Of a DNA stretch of 64,000 nucleotides, positions 6,579 to 16,327 are shown piece by piece. This DNA comes from Raineya sp. (GTDB taxonomy: Bacteria > Bacteroidota > Bacteroidia > Cytophagales > Thermonemataceae), in the NCBI GenBank assembly GCA_025454915.1, contig JALONN010000004.1, positions 1 through 64,000 on the forward strand, given 5' to 3'. Position 1 is the stretch's first letter; each line of letters opens with the position of its first letter. Below the pieces are notes generated by a model that did no database searches, was not told where the DNA came from, and was given only the letters and a program-made list of their open reading frames with translations. The position numbers were made by a program, and so were the translations under genes.

Positions 6579-8027
6579 TTATGGTACTTGTTTTAAGTTT
6601 AAAGCCTTAGGAACTTGTATTTTACGAAGTACATGCATATTTCCATTGGTTAGTTTCATATCTATTCTACCAGCAGGAGCATTATAAGGAGATGCTGTAA
6701 ATACATAATTTACATTATCTGCTACAGGTGTAGGCATTTCTTCTCCTTGTACAGTCTTCATAGTCACAATATTAGAAGTAGATGTACTAAAATCATTAAA
6801 GAATGCTCTACGAGTAATGATATGATACTCTAATAATATTGTTAGTTTATCAACAGGAACATCATAAATAGATGCAAAATTATTTAATGATAAAAATGCT
6901 GTAAATGCTGCATCATTAGGTAACATCACTGTTATTCTTGATTTCTTTTCTAGTTCTACATCTAATCCTGTAAGGGCTAATGCTTGTTTTGCTATTGCAA
7001 AAGAATTTGCCAAGTTAGCTGGATTTTCAGGTAATTGAGCTAGTCTTTGACGAATATTAAGTGTTGATGGAACAATCGGGTAATCTACTTTATGAATTAC
7101 TCCATTTTTTGCAAAATGTGCATTCTGACCTGTAAATTCCACAAAATCGTTATATTCACCACCTATAATACCAGCAGCATCCAATTGAATGTCTTGTCCA
7201 AGTAAACTTACATAAGGCTTTTCATTACATACACTTAAGCCAAATACTCTACCTCCTATCACATGGTATCTTAAAACGCTATCTAAGAATGCTATTTCCT
7301 CAGGAGTATCGAAGGTTGCAGGATCAAAACCAACATCAAAAAGTGCAGCATTAGAAGGAGCTAAAAGTGTGTAGCTTTTAGATGCATCAGCAAAAAAAGC
7401 TGCCAAACCTGCTTTATTAACGAGTTGATTCAAAACAGATAAATCAGGGTCACTATTCAGAATTTCTGCAATCGTACTTGTTGGTTGGAAGATTACATCT
7501 TCAATACCATACACATAACCATTTTTAGATGCTCTTTCAAATGCTACAATTGTCTTACCATTCAGATAAGGGTTACCATCACAATCAAAGTTTACATAAA
7601 CATCTCTACCAGCTTGTAATGTTTTATAATCACCTTCTGTTAAATCTGTCAATTTAAGATTTTTCTCTGAGTTTGGTAATTCATGAATGTGAGCTTTTAC
7701 AGTCTCTGTAAGTACTGTAATATCTGTTTGAGCAACTGATGCAGTTCCTAACTGCAAAAGTAATGCACCAAAAGCTTTATTGGTTGGGGCAAAAACTATA
7801 TAACGTTTTGAAGGATTTTGATTTGCTTCAACTCGTAATTGCTTACCTATGCCTGTTACTTCTAGAGCTTCCAAAAACATTGTAAAATCACCTTTTGTCT
7901 CACGTTGCATTACTTCTACCACATCTCTTTCACCTCTAGGTTGCAACATTACATCTCCTTTATCTTTTTTGCATGCCCCCAATAACAATAAGGATAAAAA
8001 TATTAGATTTATATATATTTTTTTCAT
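6579..8027 (-). CDS. lipoprotein with three fasciclin (FAS1) domains
   Basis: A 482-residue exported lipoprotein: the lipobox LLGAC puts the lipidated Cys at about residue 19, followed by KKDKGD. Three FAS1 repeats follow, about 36-180, 185-325 and 327-480. Each has the FAS1 H1-like signature (FAPTNKAF, LLAPSNAAL, VMLPNDAAF) and the first two also end in a YGIEDVI- or IHKVDYP-type strand. FAS1 domains mediate adhesion or ligand binding at cell surfaces. It is the last gene of a minus-strand operon after susC, susD and a Calx-beta-like lipoprotein, so it is probably a surface accessory of that uptake complex. The ligand is unknown. Confidence 0.9.
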   Translation of the reverse strand: MKKIYINLIFLSLLLLGACKKDKGDVMLQPRGERDVVEVMQRETKGDFTMFLEALEVTGIGKQLRVEANQNPSKRYIVFAPTNKAFGALLLQLGTASVAQTDITVLTETVKAHIHELPNSEKNLKLTDLTEGDYKTLQAGRDVYVNFDCDGNPYLNGKTIVAFERASKNGYVYGIEDVIFQPTSTIAEILNSDPDLSVLNQLVNKAGLAAFFADASKSYTLLAPSNAALFDVGFDPATFDTPEEIAFLDSVLRYHVIGGRVFGLSVCNEKPYVSLLGQDIQLDAAGIIGGEYNDFVEFTGQNAHFAKNGVIHKVDYPIVPSTLNIRQRLAQLPENPANLANSFAIAKQALALTGLDVELEKKSRITVMLPNDAAFTAFLSLNNFASIYDVPVDKLTILLEYHIITRRAFFNDFSTSTSNIVTMKTVQGEEMPTPVADNVNYVFTASPYNAPAGRIDMKLTNGNMHVLRKIQVPKALNLKQVP

Positions 8028-8042
8028 AAGACAACTATATTT

Positions 8043-8981
8043 TTAAGGTTTAACTACTATTGCTTCATCAGAAACAATATTAGGGTTAGCAGATGAATAT
8101 ATCCTAAAAGGTATAGTAAATGTCCCATCACAATTATTTAATGTACCTGGTGTATCACTCACTATTCTTAGAGTTGCATTTAACCCTGTTCCTGTAAATG
8201 GTTGATCTACAAATAAACATGCTTTTGTAGCAGTATTTACCGAAACGAATGCACTAACTTGTGGAAAAGCAGGATTGATTCTTGAGTATTTAAAAAAATC
8301 TTTTACTTCAAAATTAACTACACTGGCTGGAACAGTTACAATAACTGTTGAATAGGTACTTACTCCTGTACCAAAAGCATCGCTATCTGTAATTTCAACA
8401 TTACCCAAGAATTTATCTCTATCATAAGGACAATCATCATCTACAATATATAAAACTGCTGATTTATTTTTCTTATCAGGTCCAGGATACCCCAATCCAA
8501 AAGATGCATCAGATGTTGACTCTAAAGAAAGCATTAATTTTTTATTGCCATCTACATCATCATTATCTACTGATGTTACAGTTAAGAAGGCAAATGCTTC
8601 TCCAGCTTTAATAGTAATATTAGAAGGGCTTGATAGATAAAATCTGCCTTGAGGAACATCTCCTACTTCAATTTCTTCACCATTCGTTGGTGAACCTGTT
8701 ACTGTATCTATTTTTACATATTTAGCTGTTAAACTAAAACTAACAACCAAGTCTTTGCTGATATCAGTTGTTGCACGATTGATACGAATAGTAGCAATAG
8801 AAGGTATCTTTTGAACACTCCCATTCGCATCTTCTTTAGCAGAAGATTCTGAAATATTTAAAAGGCTATCTTGAAAGTGCACAAAGTTACCACCTGTATA
8901 AGTTACAGGTCGGCTTTTCTCACAGGATGCTAATAAAATAGCTCCCGTGAGAATAACAAACATATATATTATTTTTTTCAT
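8043..8981 (-). CDS. surface lipoprotein, Calx-beta/DUF1735-like, of a SusCD locus
   Basis: A 312-residue lipoprotein (lipobox LLASC, Cys at about residue 20). After a short tether it has a beta-rich segment with IPSIATIRINRATTDISKDLVVSFSLT and KAGEAFAFLTVTSVDNDDVDGNKKLMLSL, resembling Calx-beta/DUF1735 strands, then an INPAFPQVS/CDGTFTIPF beta region typical of lipoproteins encoded beside SusD. Such proteins usually act as extra glycan- or peptide-binding subunits on the outer face of the outer membrane. It is 29 nt after susD and 15 nt before the FAS1 gene. The domain family is my reading and a related domain is possible. Confidence 0.7.
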   Translation of the reverse strand: MKKIIYMFVILTGAILLASCEKSRPVTYTGGNFVHFQDSLLNISESSAKEDANGSVQKIPSIATIRINRATTDISKDLVVSFSLTAKYVKIDTVTGSPTNGEEIEVGDVPQGRFYLSSPSNITIKAGEAFAFLTVTSVDNDDVDGNKKLMLSLESTSDASFGLGYPGPDKKNKSAVLYIVDDDCPYDRDKFLGNVEITDSDAFGTGVSTYSTVIVTVPASVVNFEVKDFFKYSRINPAFPQVSAFVSVNTATKACLFVDQPFTGTGLNATLRIVSDTPGTLNNCDGTFTIPFRIYSSANPNIVSDEAIVVKP

Positions 8982-9010
8982 AAATACGTAGATTAAAAGA
9001 TTAGCTTATT

Positions 9011-10561
9011 TTACCAACCAGGGTTTTGCTGACCACTCATAGCTGAATTAGCCTTGATTTCACCCAATGGAATCGGGTATACAAAACGATAGTCTCCAGC
9101 TTGAATGCTGCAATTTGGGGCTGTACTAGGGCAATCTCCTTGTCCAGGAGCAGCTCCTCTATCAAAACCTAAATTATAACGTCTTGCATCAAACCAACGA
9201 TGCCCTTCACCTACCAATTCTTTTCTACGTTCCAATTTAATGTTTTCCAATATATCTGCAACATTATCCAATAGTGGCTTATAACTTTTAATTCTATTAG
9301 TGCGTAAAAGTCGTATATCAGTCCTTGCATCTGCTTCATTACCTAAATTAAAGTTAGCTTCCGCCCTAATCAAATGCATTTCACTCATTCTAAGTACTTT
9401 TACATCTGTTATTCCATCACGAGCAATCCCTGTACCATTAAATCTTCCTGAAAATTTCAGATAAGAGTTAGCTGCAGGTGATGCTGAAGGATTATAACTC
9501 ACATTATATCTAACATCATTTGTAGGAATTGTCCCAAATAAGCTTCTCCAATCACTAGAAACTGTATAACCATTTACACCATCATTAGGAAAAACGCCTG
9601 GGTTTCCTTGTCCTTGAATATAAGGTAATGCAAATATTACTTCTGTTGAGGTATTTAGGTCATTAAACCATACACTTTGATAGGATTTAGGATTTTGAAT
9701 AGCTGAAGGTGTTACATTCACACCTATACTTGTACTATCAACGCTACCTAATGATATGTTACTTTGTGTAATTACTTTATCTGCATAGTCTTTAGCATCA
9801 GCCCAGTCTTTAGCATATAAAGATACTCTTGCTCTAATAGCTCTTACACCATGAATATCAATTTTTGATTTTCTTGTGCCAGGATTAATTTTAGAAATCT
9901 CTATACCTTTTAATAACTCTTCTGCATCTGTTAAATCTTTATAAACAAAGTCATAACATTCTTTTACTGTTGATCTTGGAGGAAAGTTAGCTTCACTTTT
10001 AGTTTTGATTACGACTCCCAAGTCAGAAGAATTTCTATCATAAGAGGGAGCAAAATAACGCATTAAGTCGAAATGAGCCAATGCTCTTAAAGCTAATGCC
10101 TGCCCTTTGATAATATCTCTTTGTCCTGGTGCTGTTTCAACCAAATTTCCAATATTTTCTAATACAACATTAGCATGATTGATAACCTGATAAGGGGCTA
10201 TCCAAGCACGTTCCACAGCAGGAGTATTTGCATTGAAATACCATTGAGCCAAAGATCTATTGTTTCCTAATGATGCTGAAGTTTCAATCATATTATCTGT
10301 TCCAATATCAGCCCCAGCATGGTATCCAAAACGATAATATCCAGTATTATTATTTCTATATTCAAGAGGTGCTGTTGGTGTACTAACTCCTTTCATGGTT
10401 TCATAGGCTCCATTCAACACTCGTTCAAAATCAACTATTGTTTTTAAACGATTTGCATCTATTGCATATTCTATAGCAGGTTCTAATTGTGTTTTACAAG
10501 AATTTAATGATATAAATATCACTCCTACAATAGAAAATATTTTTATATAATTGAATTTCAT
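9011..10561 (-). CDS. SusD/RagB family nutrient-binding lipoprotein
   Basis: A 516-residue SusD/RagB family lipoprotein. The lipobox is SLNSC (Cys at about residue 22). Typical features are the TPR-like helices with GQALALRALAHFDLMRYFAPSYDR, the LRMSEMHLIRAEANFNLG segment and the C-terminal ERRKELVGEGHRWFDARRYN motif. SusD proteins form the hinged lid on a SusC barrel and capture oligosaccharides or peptides. It follows susC by 22 nt. A SLNSC-type lipoprotein destined for the cell surface is expected. The substrate cannot be told; there is no glycoside hydrolase or peptidase in the operon. Confidence 0.95.
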   Translation of the reverse strand: MKFNYIKIFSIVGVIFISLNSCKTQLEPAIEYAIDANRLKTIVDFERVLNGAYETMKGVSTPTAPLEYRNNNTGYYRFGYHAGADIGTDNMIETSASLGNNRSLAQWYFNANTPAVERAWIAPYQVINHANVVLENIGNLVETAPGQRDIIKGQALALRALAHFDLMRYFAPSYDRNSSDLGVVIKTKSEANFPPRSTVKECYDFVYKDLTDAEELLKGIEISKINPGTRKSKIDIHGVRAIRARVSLYAKDWADAKDYADKVITQSNISLGSVDSTSIGVNVTPSAIQNPKSYQSVWFNDLNTSTEVIFALPYIQGQGNPGVFPNDGVNGYTVSSDWRSLFGTIPTNDVRYNVSYNPSASPAANSYLKFSGRFNGTGIARDGITDVKVLRMSEMHLIRAEANFNLGNEADARTDIRLLRTNRIKSYKPLLDNVADILENIKLERRKELVGEGHRWFDARRYNLGFDRGAAPGQGDCPSTAPNCSIQAGDYRFVYPIPLGEIKANSAMSGQQNPGW

Positions 10562-10583
10562 ATAACTATTTTCGTTAAATATT

Positions 10584-13500
10584 TTAGAAAATTACATTTA
10601 CACCTGCTGTATAGGTTCTTAAACCAGGATAAAGTGCACCTGTTGCTGAACCTATACCTCTTTCAGGATCAGCTCCAGTCCAGCGAGTAAAGGTTAATAA
10701 GTTTTGACCTATTGCAAATATTTTTACACCTTTTAATTTTGCTTTATCAGTCCATTTAGCAGGCAATGTATATGCTATATTCAAGTTTCTTAATCTTACA
10801 TATCCAGCATTTTCCATATAGCGAGTGGTAGAGAAACCTTCTTCAGTATATTGGAAAGCTGTAAGTCTTCCATCTGCTGTTTGAAAACGAGGCCAATCAG
10901 TTATATCACCTGGTTCTTGCCATCTACGTAACACTTCTCTAGAAAAGCCATCTTGTAAGTAGCCAGGATTATCAATATTTGTTTTTTCGTTATTATACAA
11001 CTGATGTCCAGCTGTATAAGAGAATAGCACTGACAAACTAAAGTTTTTATAAATAAATTCAGAATTGAAGCCTCCAAAAATTGGGGGTTGAGTAGGTCTA
11101 AAGATTTTACGAGGATCTCCTGTAAAGTTTGGTACAATATTACCTGTTTTATCATAAAATAAACCATCTCCATTAGCTGGATTAACACCTGCATATTCAA
11201 CCAAATACAAAGATCCTAATGGATATCCTTCTTTTGTAATTGTTAAACCTTCAATAATTTCATCCTGACCAGGCAATACTTTGATGACTTTATTTTGGTT
11301 ATACGTAATGTTACCTCCTAAACTCCAAGTGAAATCTCCAACTCTTAAAACATCTGCATTCAACTCAAATTCAACACCTCTGTTTCTAATTTCTCCAATA
11401 TTTAATAGTAATTCAGAAAAACCAGATGTTCTTGATAATTGTCTATTGAAAAATACATCTTTTGTTACATCATTGTATAAGTTTACAGAACCTGTTATTC
11501 TATTATCAAAGAAGCCATAATCTAATCCAAAATTAGACTTTAATCTTCTTTCCCATTTCAAATCTGGTACAGGAACACTTGCTTGTAAAAAGGATAAGCC
11601 TGTACCATAAACACTTTGTTGGTATAGTGCATAGGCAGGAAAATCATCTGCAATTGTACCTCTGCCTGTAATTAAGTCTTGGTTAGCTGCTGTTGCAAAA
11701 CTTGCTCTTAAACGCAAAGTACTAACTTTTGTATTTTTTAAAAATTCTTCATCAGACATTACCCAGTTAGCTCCTACTGAATAAGTTGTTACAAATCTAT
11801 TATCTTTAAGTAGTTTAGAAGAACCATCTCTACGAATATTCGCACTCAATGAGTATTTTTTCTTAAAAGTGTAACTACCATCTAAAAATACAGAGAATAT
11901 AGCATTATTCGTTCTAAGACCTGATACTGTAGGAATGTAATTATTAGCAGGATCTCCTGGTGCAAAGCTTCCAGGTGTAATACCTGCTTCATTTAATAAC
12001 AATACGTTTGTAAGACCATAACCTGTGAAAGAAAAACTTCTTAACTGACGACCTACTATTTCTTGAAACAATGATATTCTTAATGAATTATCTTCGTTAA
12101 TATCTTTTGTATAATTGATAGAGGTTGTTCCTGTATAGCCTATTCTTCTTCTGCTAGATCTTTGAAAAGCACCATCTCTTAAAGATGATCTTGTTCCTCC
12201 TAATTCTACTGGCAAGTAATTTATTTGATATGGGTGATCCAAAAACTCATTTTCTCTTGCATTTAAATCTACTCCCCAGTTTGTTCTCACAGATAAACCA
12301 TCTATCCAAGGCAATTGGTATTCTAATCTTATAGATGAGAAGCCTTTTATATCATCAGTTTTATCTCTGTTTAACATTTGTCCTTCAAGGGGGTTGGGTT
12401 GGTTAGAAGGAGATGTATTGATTACATTATAGCCTGAGATATGGGTTGGGTCATATACTACTTCATAAGGGTTCGTCCAATATACTGCATTAATAGGAGA
12501 AGCTATTGAAGCATTATTCTCATCTGTGAAGTTACGATTTGTAAAAGACAATGTATTTTTGAAAGAAAAACTAAAATTTTTGTCAATATAATCTAAGTTT
12601 AATCTTCCTGAATAACGTTTAAAGTTTGTATTAACAACTGTACCTTCTTGGTCATAATAATTCAATGAACCATAATATCTTAATTTTTCAGAACCTCCAG
12701 AGGCTGTAACTTCATGTTGTACAGTTCTACCATTTTTAAATAAAACTTTTTTCCAGTCAGTAAAGGTATTAGCTAAATTTTCTAGCTCTCCTTCTGTTGG
12801 AGTTCCTAAACCATTTCTATCAAAAGAATACCCCAAGCCTATTTCATTTTCGACTTGAATTTTTTCTTTTGAATTCAATGTCTGTAAAAATCTATTGTAG
12901 TCAGGAGTACTTACACCATATTGTAAATTGTATGTAAATATATTTTTATCCTTTGTACCTTTTTTGGTTGTAACAACAATTACACCATTTGCACCACGAG
13001 AACCATAAATAGCAACAGCAGGACCATCTTTTAGGACATTCATGGTTTCAAAATCATTCGGGTTTAATGTTCCAAAAAAGTTAGGATCAACGGGTATTCC
13101 ATCTACAATGTATAAAGGGTCTGTACTACTATTTACAGAACCTCTTCCTCTAATTAATACTGTTGCTCGTGAACCAGGCTGTCCTGAAGAACCTTGAATC
13201 AAAGCACCTGGTGTACGTCCTTGCAAAATTTGATCAAAACTTTGAATAGGTACATTTTCTATTTTTTTTGACTCAACTATACCAGCAGATCCTGTATACG
13301 ACCTTGTTGCTATTTCACCATAACCTGTTGAGATAACCTCAATTTGCTGGATTTGGTCGAGTTCTAAAGAGAAATTAATAACAGCTTGAGATCCACTGTT
13401 AATCTCTTTATCTTTAAAATCTACGGCTTTTACCACTAAAATGGCACCGTTGGGAACATCATTGATGGAATATTTGCCATCTACATCGGTAACAGCTCCC

Positions 13501-13649
13501 AGTTTTGTATTTCCTTTTACAAAAACTGTTGCTCCAATTACAGCCTGAGCTTTATCATCGGTTACCGTTCCCGATACTGTCCTTTGTGCAAAACCTTGTA
13601 TTACAAAGGCTAGGACAAAGACAAAACTAAACAGTAGTTTTTTCTTCAT
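10584..13649 (-). CDS. SusC/RagA family TonB-linked outer membrane protein
   Basis: A 1021-residue TonB-dependent transporter. In order: signal peptide (to about GFAQ, residue 22); a CarboxypepD_reg-like domain (about 23-110, SGTVTDDKAQAVIGATVFVKG); a plug domain (about 115-235, with VPIQSFDQILQGRTPG, LYIVDGIPV and IYGSRGANGVIVVTTKKG); and a 22-strand barrel ending in VNVIF with the aromatic C-terminal residue. It imports the ligand handed over by SusD using TonB energy. First gene of the four-gene operon. A -7 element lies about 35 nt upstream. No neighbouring ECF sigma/anti-sigma pair controls it directly. Confidence 0.97.
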   Translation of the reverse strand: MKKKLLFSFVFVLAFVIQGFAQRTVSGTVTDDKAQAVIGATVFVKGNTKLGAVTDVDGKYSINDVPNGAILVVKAVDFKDKEINSGSQAVINFSLELDQIQQIEVISTGYGEIATRSYTGSAGIVESKKIENVPIQSFDQILQGRTPGALIQGSSGQPGSRATVLIRGRGSVNSSTDPLYIVDGIPVDPNFFGTLNPNDFETMNVLKDGPAVAIYGSRGANGVIVVTTKKGTKDKNIFTYNLQYGVSTPDYNRFLQTLNSKEKIQVENEIGLGYSFDRNGLGTPTEGELENLANTFTDWKKVLFKNGRTVQHEVTASGGSEKLRYYGSLNYYDQEGTVVNTNFKRYSGRLNLDYIDKNFSFSFKNTLSFTNRNFTDENNASIASPINAVYWTNPYEVVYDPTHISGYNVINTSPSNQPNPLEGQMLNRDKTDDIKGFSSIRLEYQLPWIDGLSVRTNWGVDLNARENEFLDHPYQINYLPVELGGTRSSLRDGAFQRSSRRRIGYTGTTSINYTKDINEDNSLRISLFQEIVGRQLRSFSFTGYGLTNVLLLNEAGITPGSFAPGDPANNYIPTVSGLRTNNAIFSVFLDGSYTFKKKYSLSANIRRDGSSKLLKDNRFVTTYSVGANWVMSDEEFLKNTKVSTLRLRASFATAANQDLITGRGTIADDFPAYALYQQSVYGTGLSFLQASVPVPDLKWERRLKSNFGLDYGFFDNRITGSVNLYNDVTKDVFFNRQLSRTSGFSELLLNIGEIRNRGVEFELNADVLRVGDFTWSLGGNITYNQNKVIKVLPGQDEIIEGLTITKEGYPLGSLYLVEYAGVNPANGDGLFYDKTGNIVPNFTGDPRKIFRPTQPPIFGGFNSEFIYKNFSLSVLFSYTAGHQLYNNEKTNIDNPGYLQDGFSREVLRRWQEPGDITDWPRFQTADGRLTAFQYTEEGFSTTRYMENAGYVRLRNLNIAYTLPAKWTDKAKLKGVKIFAIGQNLLTFTRWTGADPERGIGSATGALYPGLRTYTAGVNVIF

Positions 13650-13683
13650 AACTTTTTCTTTAATTTTTAGAAGTTGGTTCTTT

Positions 13684-13691
13684 CAAAAGTA
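13684..13691 (-). promoter_or_regulatory. -7 element of the susC operon
   Basis: On the minus strand TACTTTTG matches TAnnTTTG, about 35 nt before the susC start. No clear -33 box is visible at the usual spacing, so the promoter may be weak or activator-dependent. Confidence 0.45.
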
Positions 13692-13708
13692 GTAAGTACT
13701 ATTGAAAA

Positions 13709-13749
13709 ATAAAAAAAATGCGAAACTTTTTTTTGTTTAAGTTCGCATT
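13709..13749 (-). terminator. terminator upstream of susC
   Basis: AATGCGAAACTT (13717-13728) pairs with AAGTTCGCATT (13739-13749) with a one-base bulge, and on the minus strand a long T-run follows. It ends the transcript of the four-TM protein gene and isolates the susC promoter. Confidence 0.7.
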
Positions 13750-13807
13750 ATCGCAATTTTATTACTTAGGTTGTGTTTGTTAAGCCTTTGTTAATCATAA
13801 AATTAAT

Positions 13808-14296
13808 TTAGTCCCAAATAGAATACTTTCTTATTTTAAATCGAAATCCTATGAATATTACCCAGATAGCAACAATTGCTACTCCCATTATCCAATAAAC
13901 AGATAAACCTCTTACTTCATTTTGGGTGTTCAAATCCCATATTTTAAATAACATAAAGGATGAATATGAATTAATGGCTATCATAAAAGTAAAAAACCAA
14001 GCCTTCAGAACTTTAAAAAATTCACCTTTACTTATTTCATTTTCTTTCCAAAAACTGCTATTGGGTATATTTAGTTTTTCTATAGGTATATTTTGCAAAA
14101 GCCTCAAAAAAAATATCATGATTAAATTAAATAATCCTACAAATCCTAACGAAACATACAACACCCAATCTTTATGGAGGATATTAATATAATTGCCTAC
14201 ATAAATTTCTTTGGGGTAACTTTTATTGAGGATAAGCCAAACAGCAGCAAAAGTGATTAAAGAAATATTTTTTAAGAATGCGATGATTAAATTCAT
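13808..14296 (-). CDS. hypothetical four-TM membrane protein
   Basis: A 162-residue integral membrane protein that I do not recognise. Four hydrophobic segments are visible: about 4-22, 47-66, 95-117 and 132-151, separated by a basic, Pro-containing cytoplasmic-type loop around residues 68-92 (NIPIEKLNIPN). No catalytic motif is seen. The gene is transcribed divergently from the helicase gene: its start codon is 50 nt from that gene, and the helicase promoter lies between them. A terminator separates it from susC downstream, so it is probably a single-gene unit. Small membrane proteins of this type often form immunity, sensor or transport subunits, but nothing here points to one. Confidence 0.7.
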   Translation of the reverse strand: MNLIIAFLKNISLITFAAVWLILNKSYPKEIYVGNYINILHKDWVLYVSLGFVGLFNLIMIFFLRLLQNIPIEKLNIPNSSFWKENEISKGEFFKVLKAWFFTFMIAINSYSSFMLFKIWDLNTQNEVRGLSVYWIMGVAIVAIWVIFIGFRFKIRKYSIWD

Positions 14297-14297
14297 A

Positions 14298-14327
14298 TTT
14301 GTTTTGTTAATTGTTATTGTATATTTG
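14298..14327 (+). promoter_or_regulatory. promoter of the helicase gene
   Basis: TTTG (14298-14301), an 18-nt spacer and TATATTTG (14320-14327) match the Bacteroidota consensus. The leader before the ATG at 14347 would be only about 13 nt. Confidence 0.65.
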
Positions 14328-14346
14328 ATAAATACATTATTAAGTT

Positions 14347-16212
14347 ATGTCTTCCAAAGAAATTTTAGCCCAGCAAGTTAAAGCCCTCCAAGTAGAAAAG
14401 CAAACAGATTTACAACAATATACTGAGCAAATACTCAAAACACCTTTACAAGAACGCAAATTACAAGGTACTGCATGGTATCCTATTAACATATTGGAAA
14501 CAGACTTTGTTTTTGATAAAATCAGAATACAAGTAGAAAGAACTCAACTTGTCAATGAAGCTCATCAGTTTCAGGTTGGCATGCCCGTATCTTTATTTTC
14601 TAATCAGGAAAATACTCAAAAAGACAGGATTCAAGGTACCATACAAAAAATAAGGCAAAATACTATGACTATAGTGTTGCCCGTAGATGAATTACCTGAC
14701 TGGTTTGATGATGGAAAACTTGGCGTTGATGTTTTATTTGATGAAACTACCTATACAGAAATGGAGAAAATGCTTCAAAGTGTAATCAATGCTGAAAATA
14801 ATAGATTAGCTGAGTTAAGAGAAATTTTTCTTGGAGATAAACAGGCTGTTTTTCATCAAAAACAAAAATTTTATCAAAATCCACAACTTAATTTTTCTCA
14901 AATTGAAGCTCTAGAAAGAACAATCAATGCCCAAGATGTTACTATTATTCATGGTCCTCCAGGTACAGGAAAAACCACTACCCTTGCTGAAATTATAGCT
15001 TTTACACTCAAAACTGAAAAACAAGTTTTAGTATGTACTGCCAGTAATTTGGCTTTGGACTGGATTGTTGAGAAACTTGTTCAAAAAAATATACAAGTTG
15101 TAAGAATTGGTAATCCTATTAGAGTAAGTGAAAATGTAGTCAATAATACTTTAGACTACAAAGTGGTTTCTCATTCACAGTATAAACAAATTAAAACTCT
15201 CAGAAAACAAGCAGATGAATATTGGAGTTTAAGCAAAAAATATAAAAGAAATTTTGGTGCAAGTGAACGTGAACAGCGAAAACTTCTTATACAAGAAGCT
15301 AAGAGTGCTTCGCAGGAAGCCGAAAAACTGGAATCTTTTATTACAGATAGTATCTTAGAAAGTGCTCAGGTAATTGCTTGTACTTTAATAGGTGCTAATC
15401 ATCACTATATTTTCAAGAAGAAATATCATACAGTTTTTATTGATGAGGCTTCTCAGGCATTAGACCCAGCCATCTGGATACCCATTAGCAAGGCTCAGAG
15501 GGTTGTTTTGGCTGGAGACCACTGTCAGTTACCTCCTACTGTAAAATCGTATGAGGCTGAAAAAATGGGATTAGATAAAACTCTTTTAGAAAGGCTGATT
15601 CAGAAACAACCTGAGGCTTCTGTCATGCTCAAAGTTCAATATCGTATGCATGAGCATATTATGGGCTTCTCTAATGAACAATTTTATCATCAGGATTTAA
15701 TTGCTCATGATTCTGTAAAAGAGGTTGTTCTAAACGAACAAGAACGTCCATTTGTATTTATAGATACTGCTGGATGTGGTTTTGAAGAAAAACAGGGAGA
15801 AAATTTAAGTATATCCAATCCAGAAGAAGCAGATTTGCTTATTAAGGTTTTAGATGATTTTAGAAGTAGGTTTACTATTCCTGTTGCCGTTATTAGTCCT
15901 TATAAAGCTCAAGTTAATTATCTGAAAAGCTTTTTGGATAATCAGGAAAATATTCGAGTAGGAACGGTTGATAGCTTCCAAGGGCAAGAGAGTGAAGCTG
16001 TTTTTATCAGTTTGGTAAGAAGTAATGATAAAAATGAAATAGGTTTCTTAGCTGATACTCGAAGGTTAAATGTGGCTCTCACACGAGCCAAAAAGAAGTT
16101 GGTAGTAATTGGTGATTCTGCCACACTAGCCAGCCATCCTTTTTATAAAAGTTTTTTGGAATATGTAGAAAGAATAGATGCCTATCAGAGTGCTTGGGAG
16201 TATTTATATTAA
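14347..16212 (+). CDS. SF1 (Upf1/IGHMBP2-like) DNA/RNA helicase
   Basis: A 621-residue superfamily 1B helicase. The N-terminal third (to about 150) is an OB-like domain. The motor follows: Walker A GPPGTGKT at 203-210, motif Ia TASNLALDWIVEKL, Walker B with VFIDEASQALDP, motif III VVLAGDHCQLPPT, motif IV VAVISPYKAQV, motif V VDSFQGQESEAVFISLVRS and motif VI LNVALTRAKKKLVVIGD. These match eukaryotic IGHMBP2/SMUBP2 and the related bacterial AAA_11/AAA_12 proteins, which unwind nucleic acid 5' to 3'. Its role in bacteria is not settled. It stands alone, with its own promoter and no operon partner. Confidence 0.92.
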   Translation: MSSKEILAQQVKALQVEKQTDLQQYTEQILKTPLQERKLQGTAWYPINILETDFVFDKIRIQVERTQLVNEAHQFQVGMPVSLFSNQENTQKDRIQGTIQKIRQNTMTIVLPVDELPDWFDDGKLGVDVLFDETTYTEMEKMLQSVINAENNRLAELREIFLGDKQAVFHQKQKFYQNPQLNFSQIEALERTINAQDVTIIHGPPGTGKTTTLAEIIAFTLKTEKQVLVCTASNLALDWIVEKLVQKNIQVVRIGNPIRVSENVVNNTLDYKVVSHSQYKQIKTLRKQADEYWSLSKKYKRNFGASEREQRKLLIQEAKSASQEAEKLESFITDSILESAQVIACTLIGANHHYIFKKKYHTVFIDEASQALDPAIWIPISKAQRVVLAGDHCQLPPTVKSYEAEKMGLDKTLLERLIQKQPEASVMLKVQYRMHEHIMGFSNEQFYHQDLIAHDSVKEVVLNEQERPFVFIDTAGCGFEEKQGENLSISNPEEADLLIKVLDDFRSRFTIPVAVISPYKAQVNYLKSFLDNQENIRVGTVDSFQGQESEAVFISLVRSNDKNEIGFLADTRRLNVALTRAKKKLVVIGDSATLASHPFYKSFLEYVERIDAYQSAWEYLY

Positions 16213-16277
16213 TATTTAGCTATCAAGACTTTTAAATAAGTCTTCTGAAATGTTTAGAAGAAGCCTGAAATTTTTTC

Positions 16278-16285
16278 TACTTTTG
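16278..16285 (+). promoter_or_regulatory. -7 element of the M1 peptidase gene
   Basis: TACTTTTG matches TAnnTTTG about 43 nt before the ATG at 16328. No clear -33 box is visible. Confidence 0.4.
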
Positions 16286-16327
16286 TTTCGTTATTTTTTG
16301 CATGTTCATCAATTTTTCTAAACTATA

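Noticed and set aside
16223..16243. AAGACTT/AAGTCTT hairpin after the helicase gene, as a terminator
   Set aside because: The stem is only 7 bp and lacks a following T-run, so it is too weak to call.
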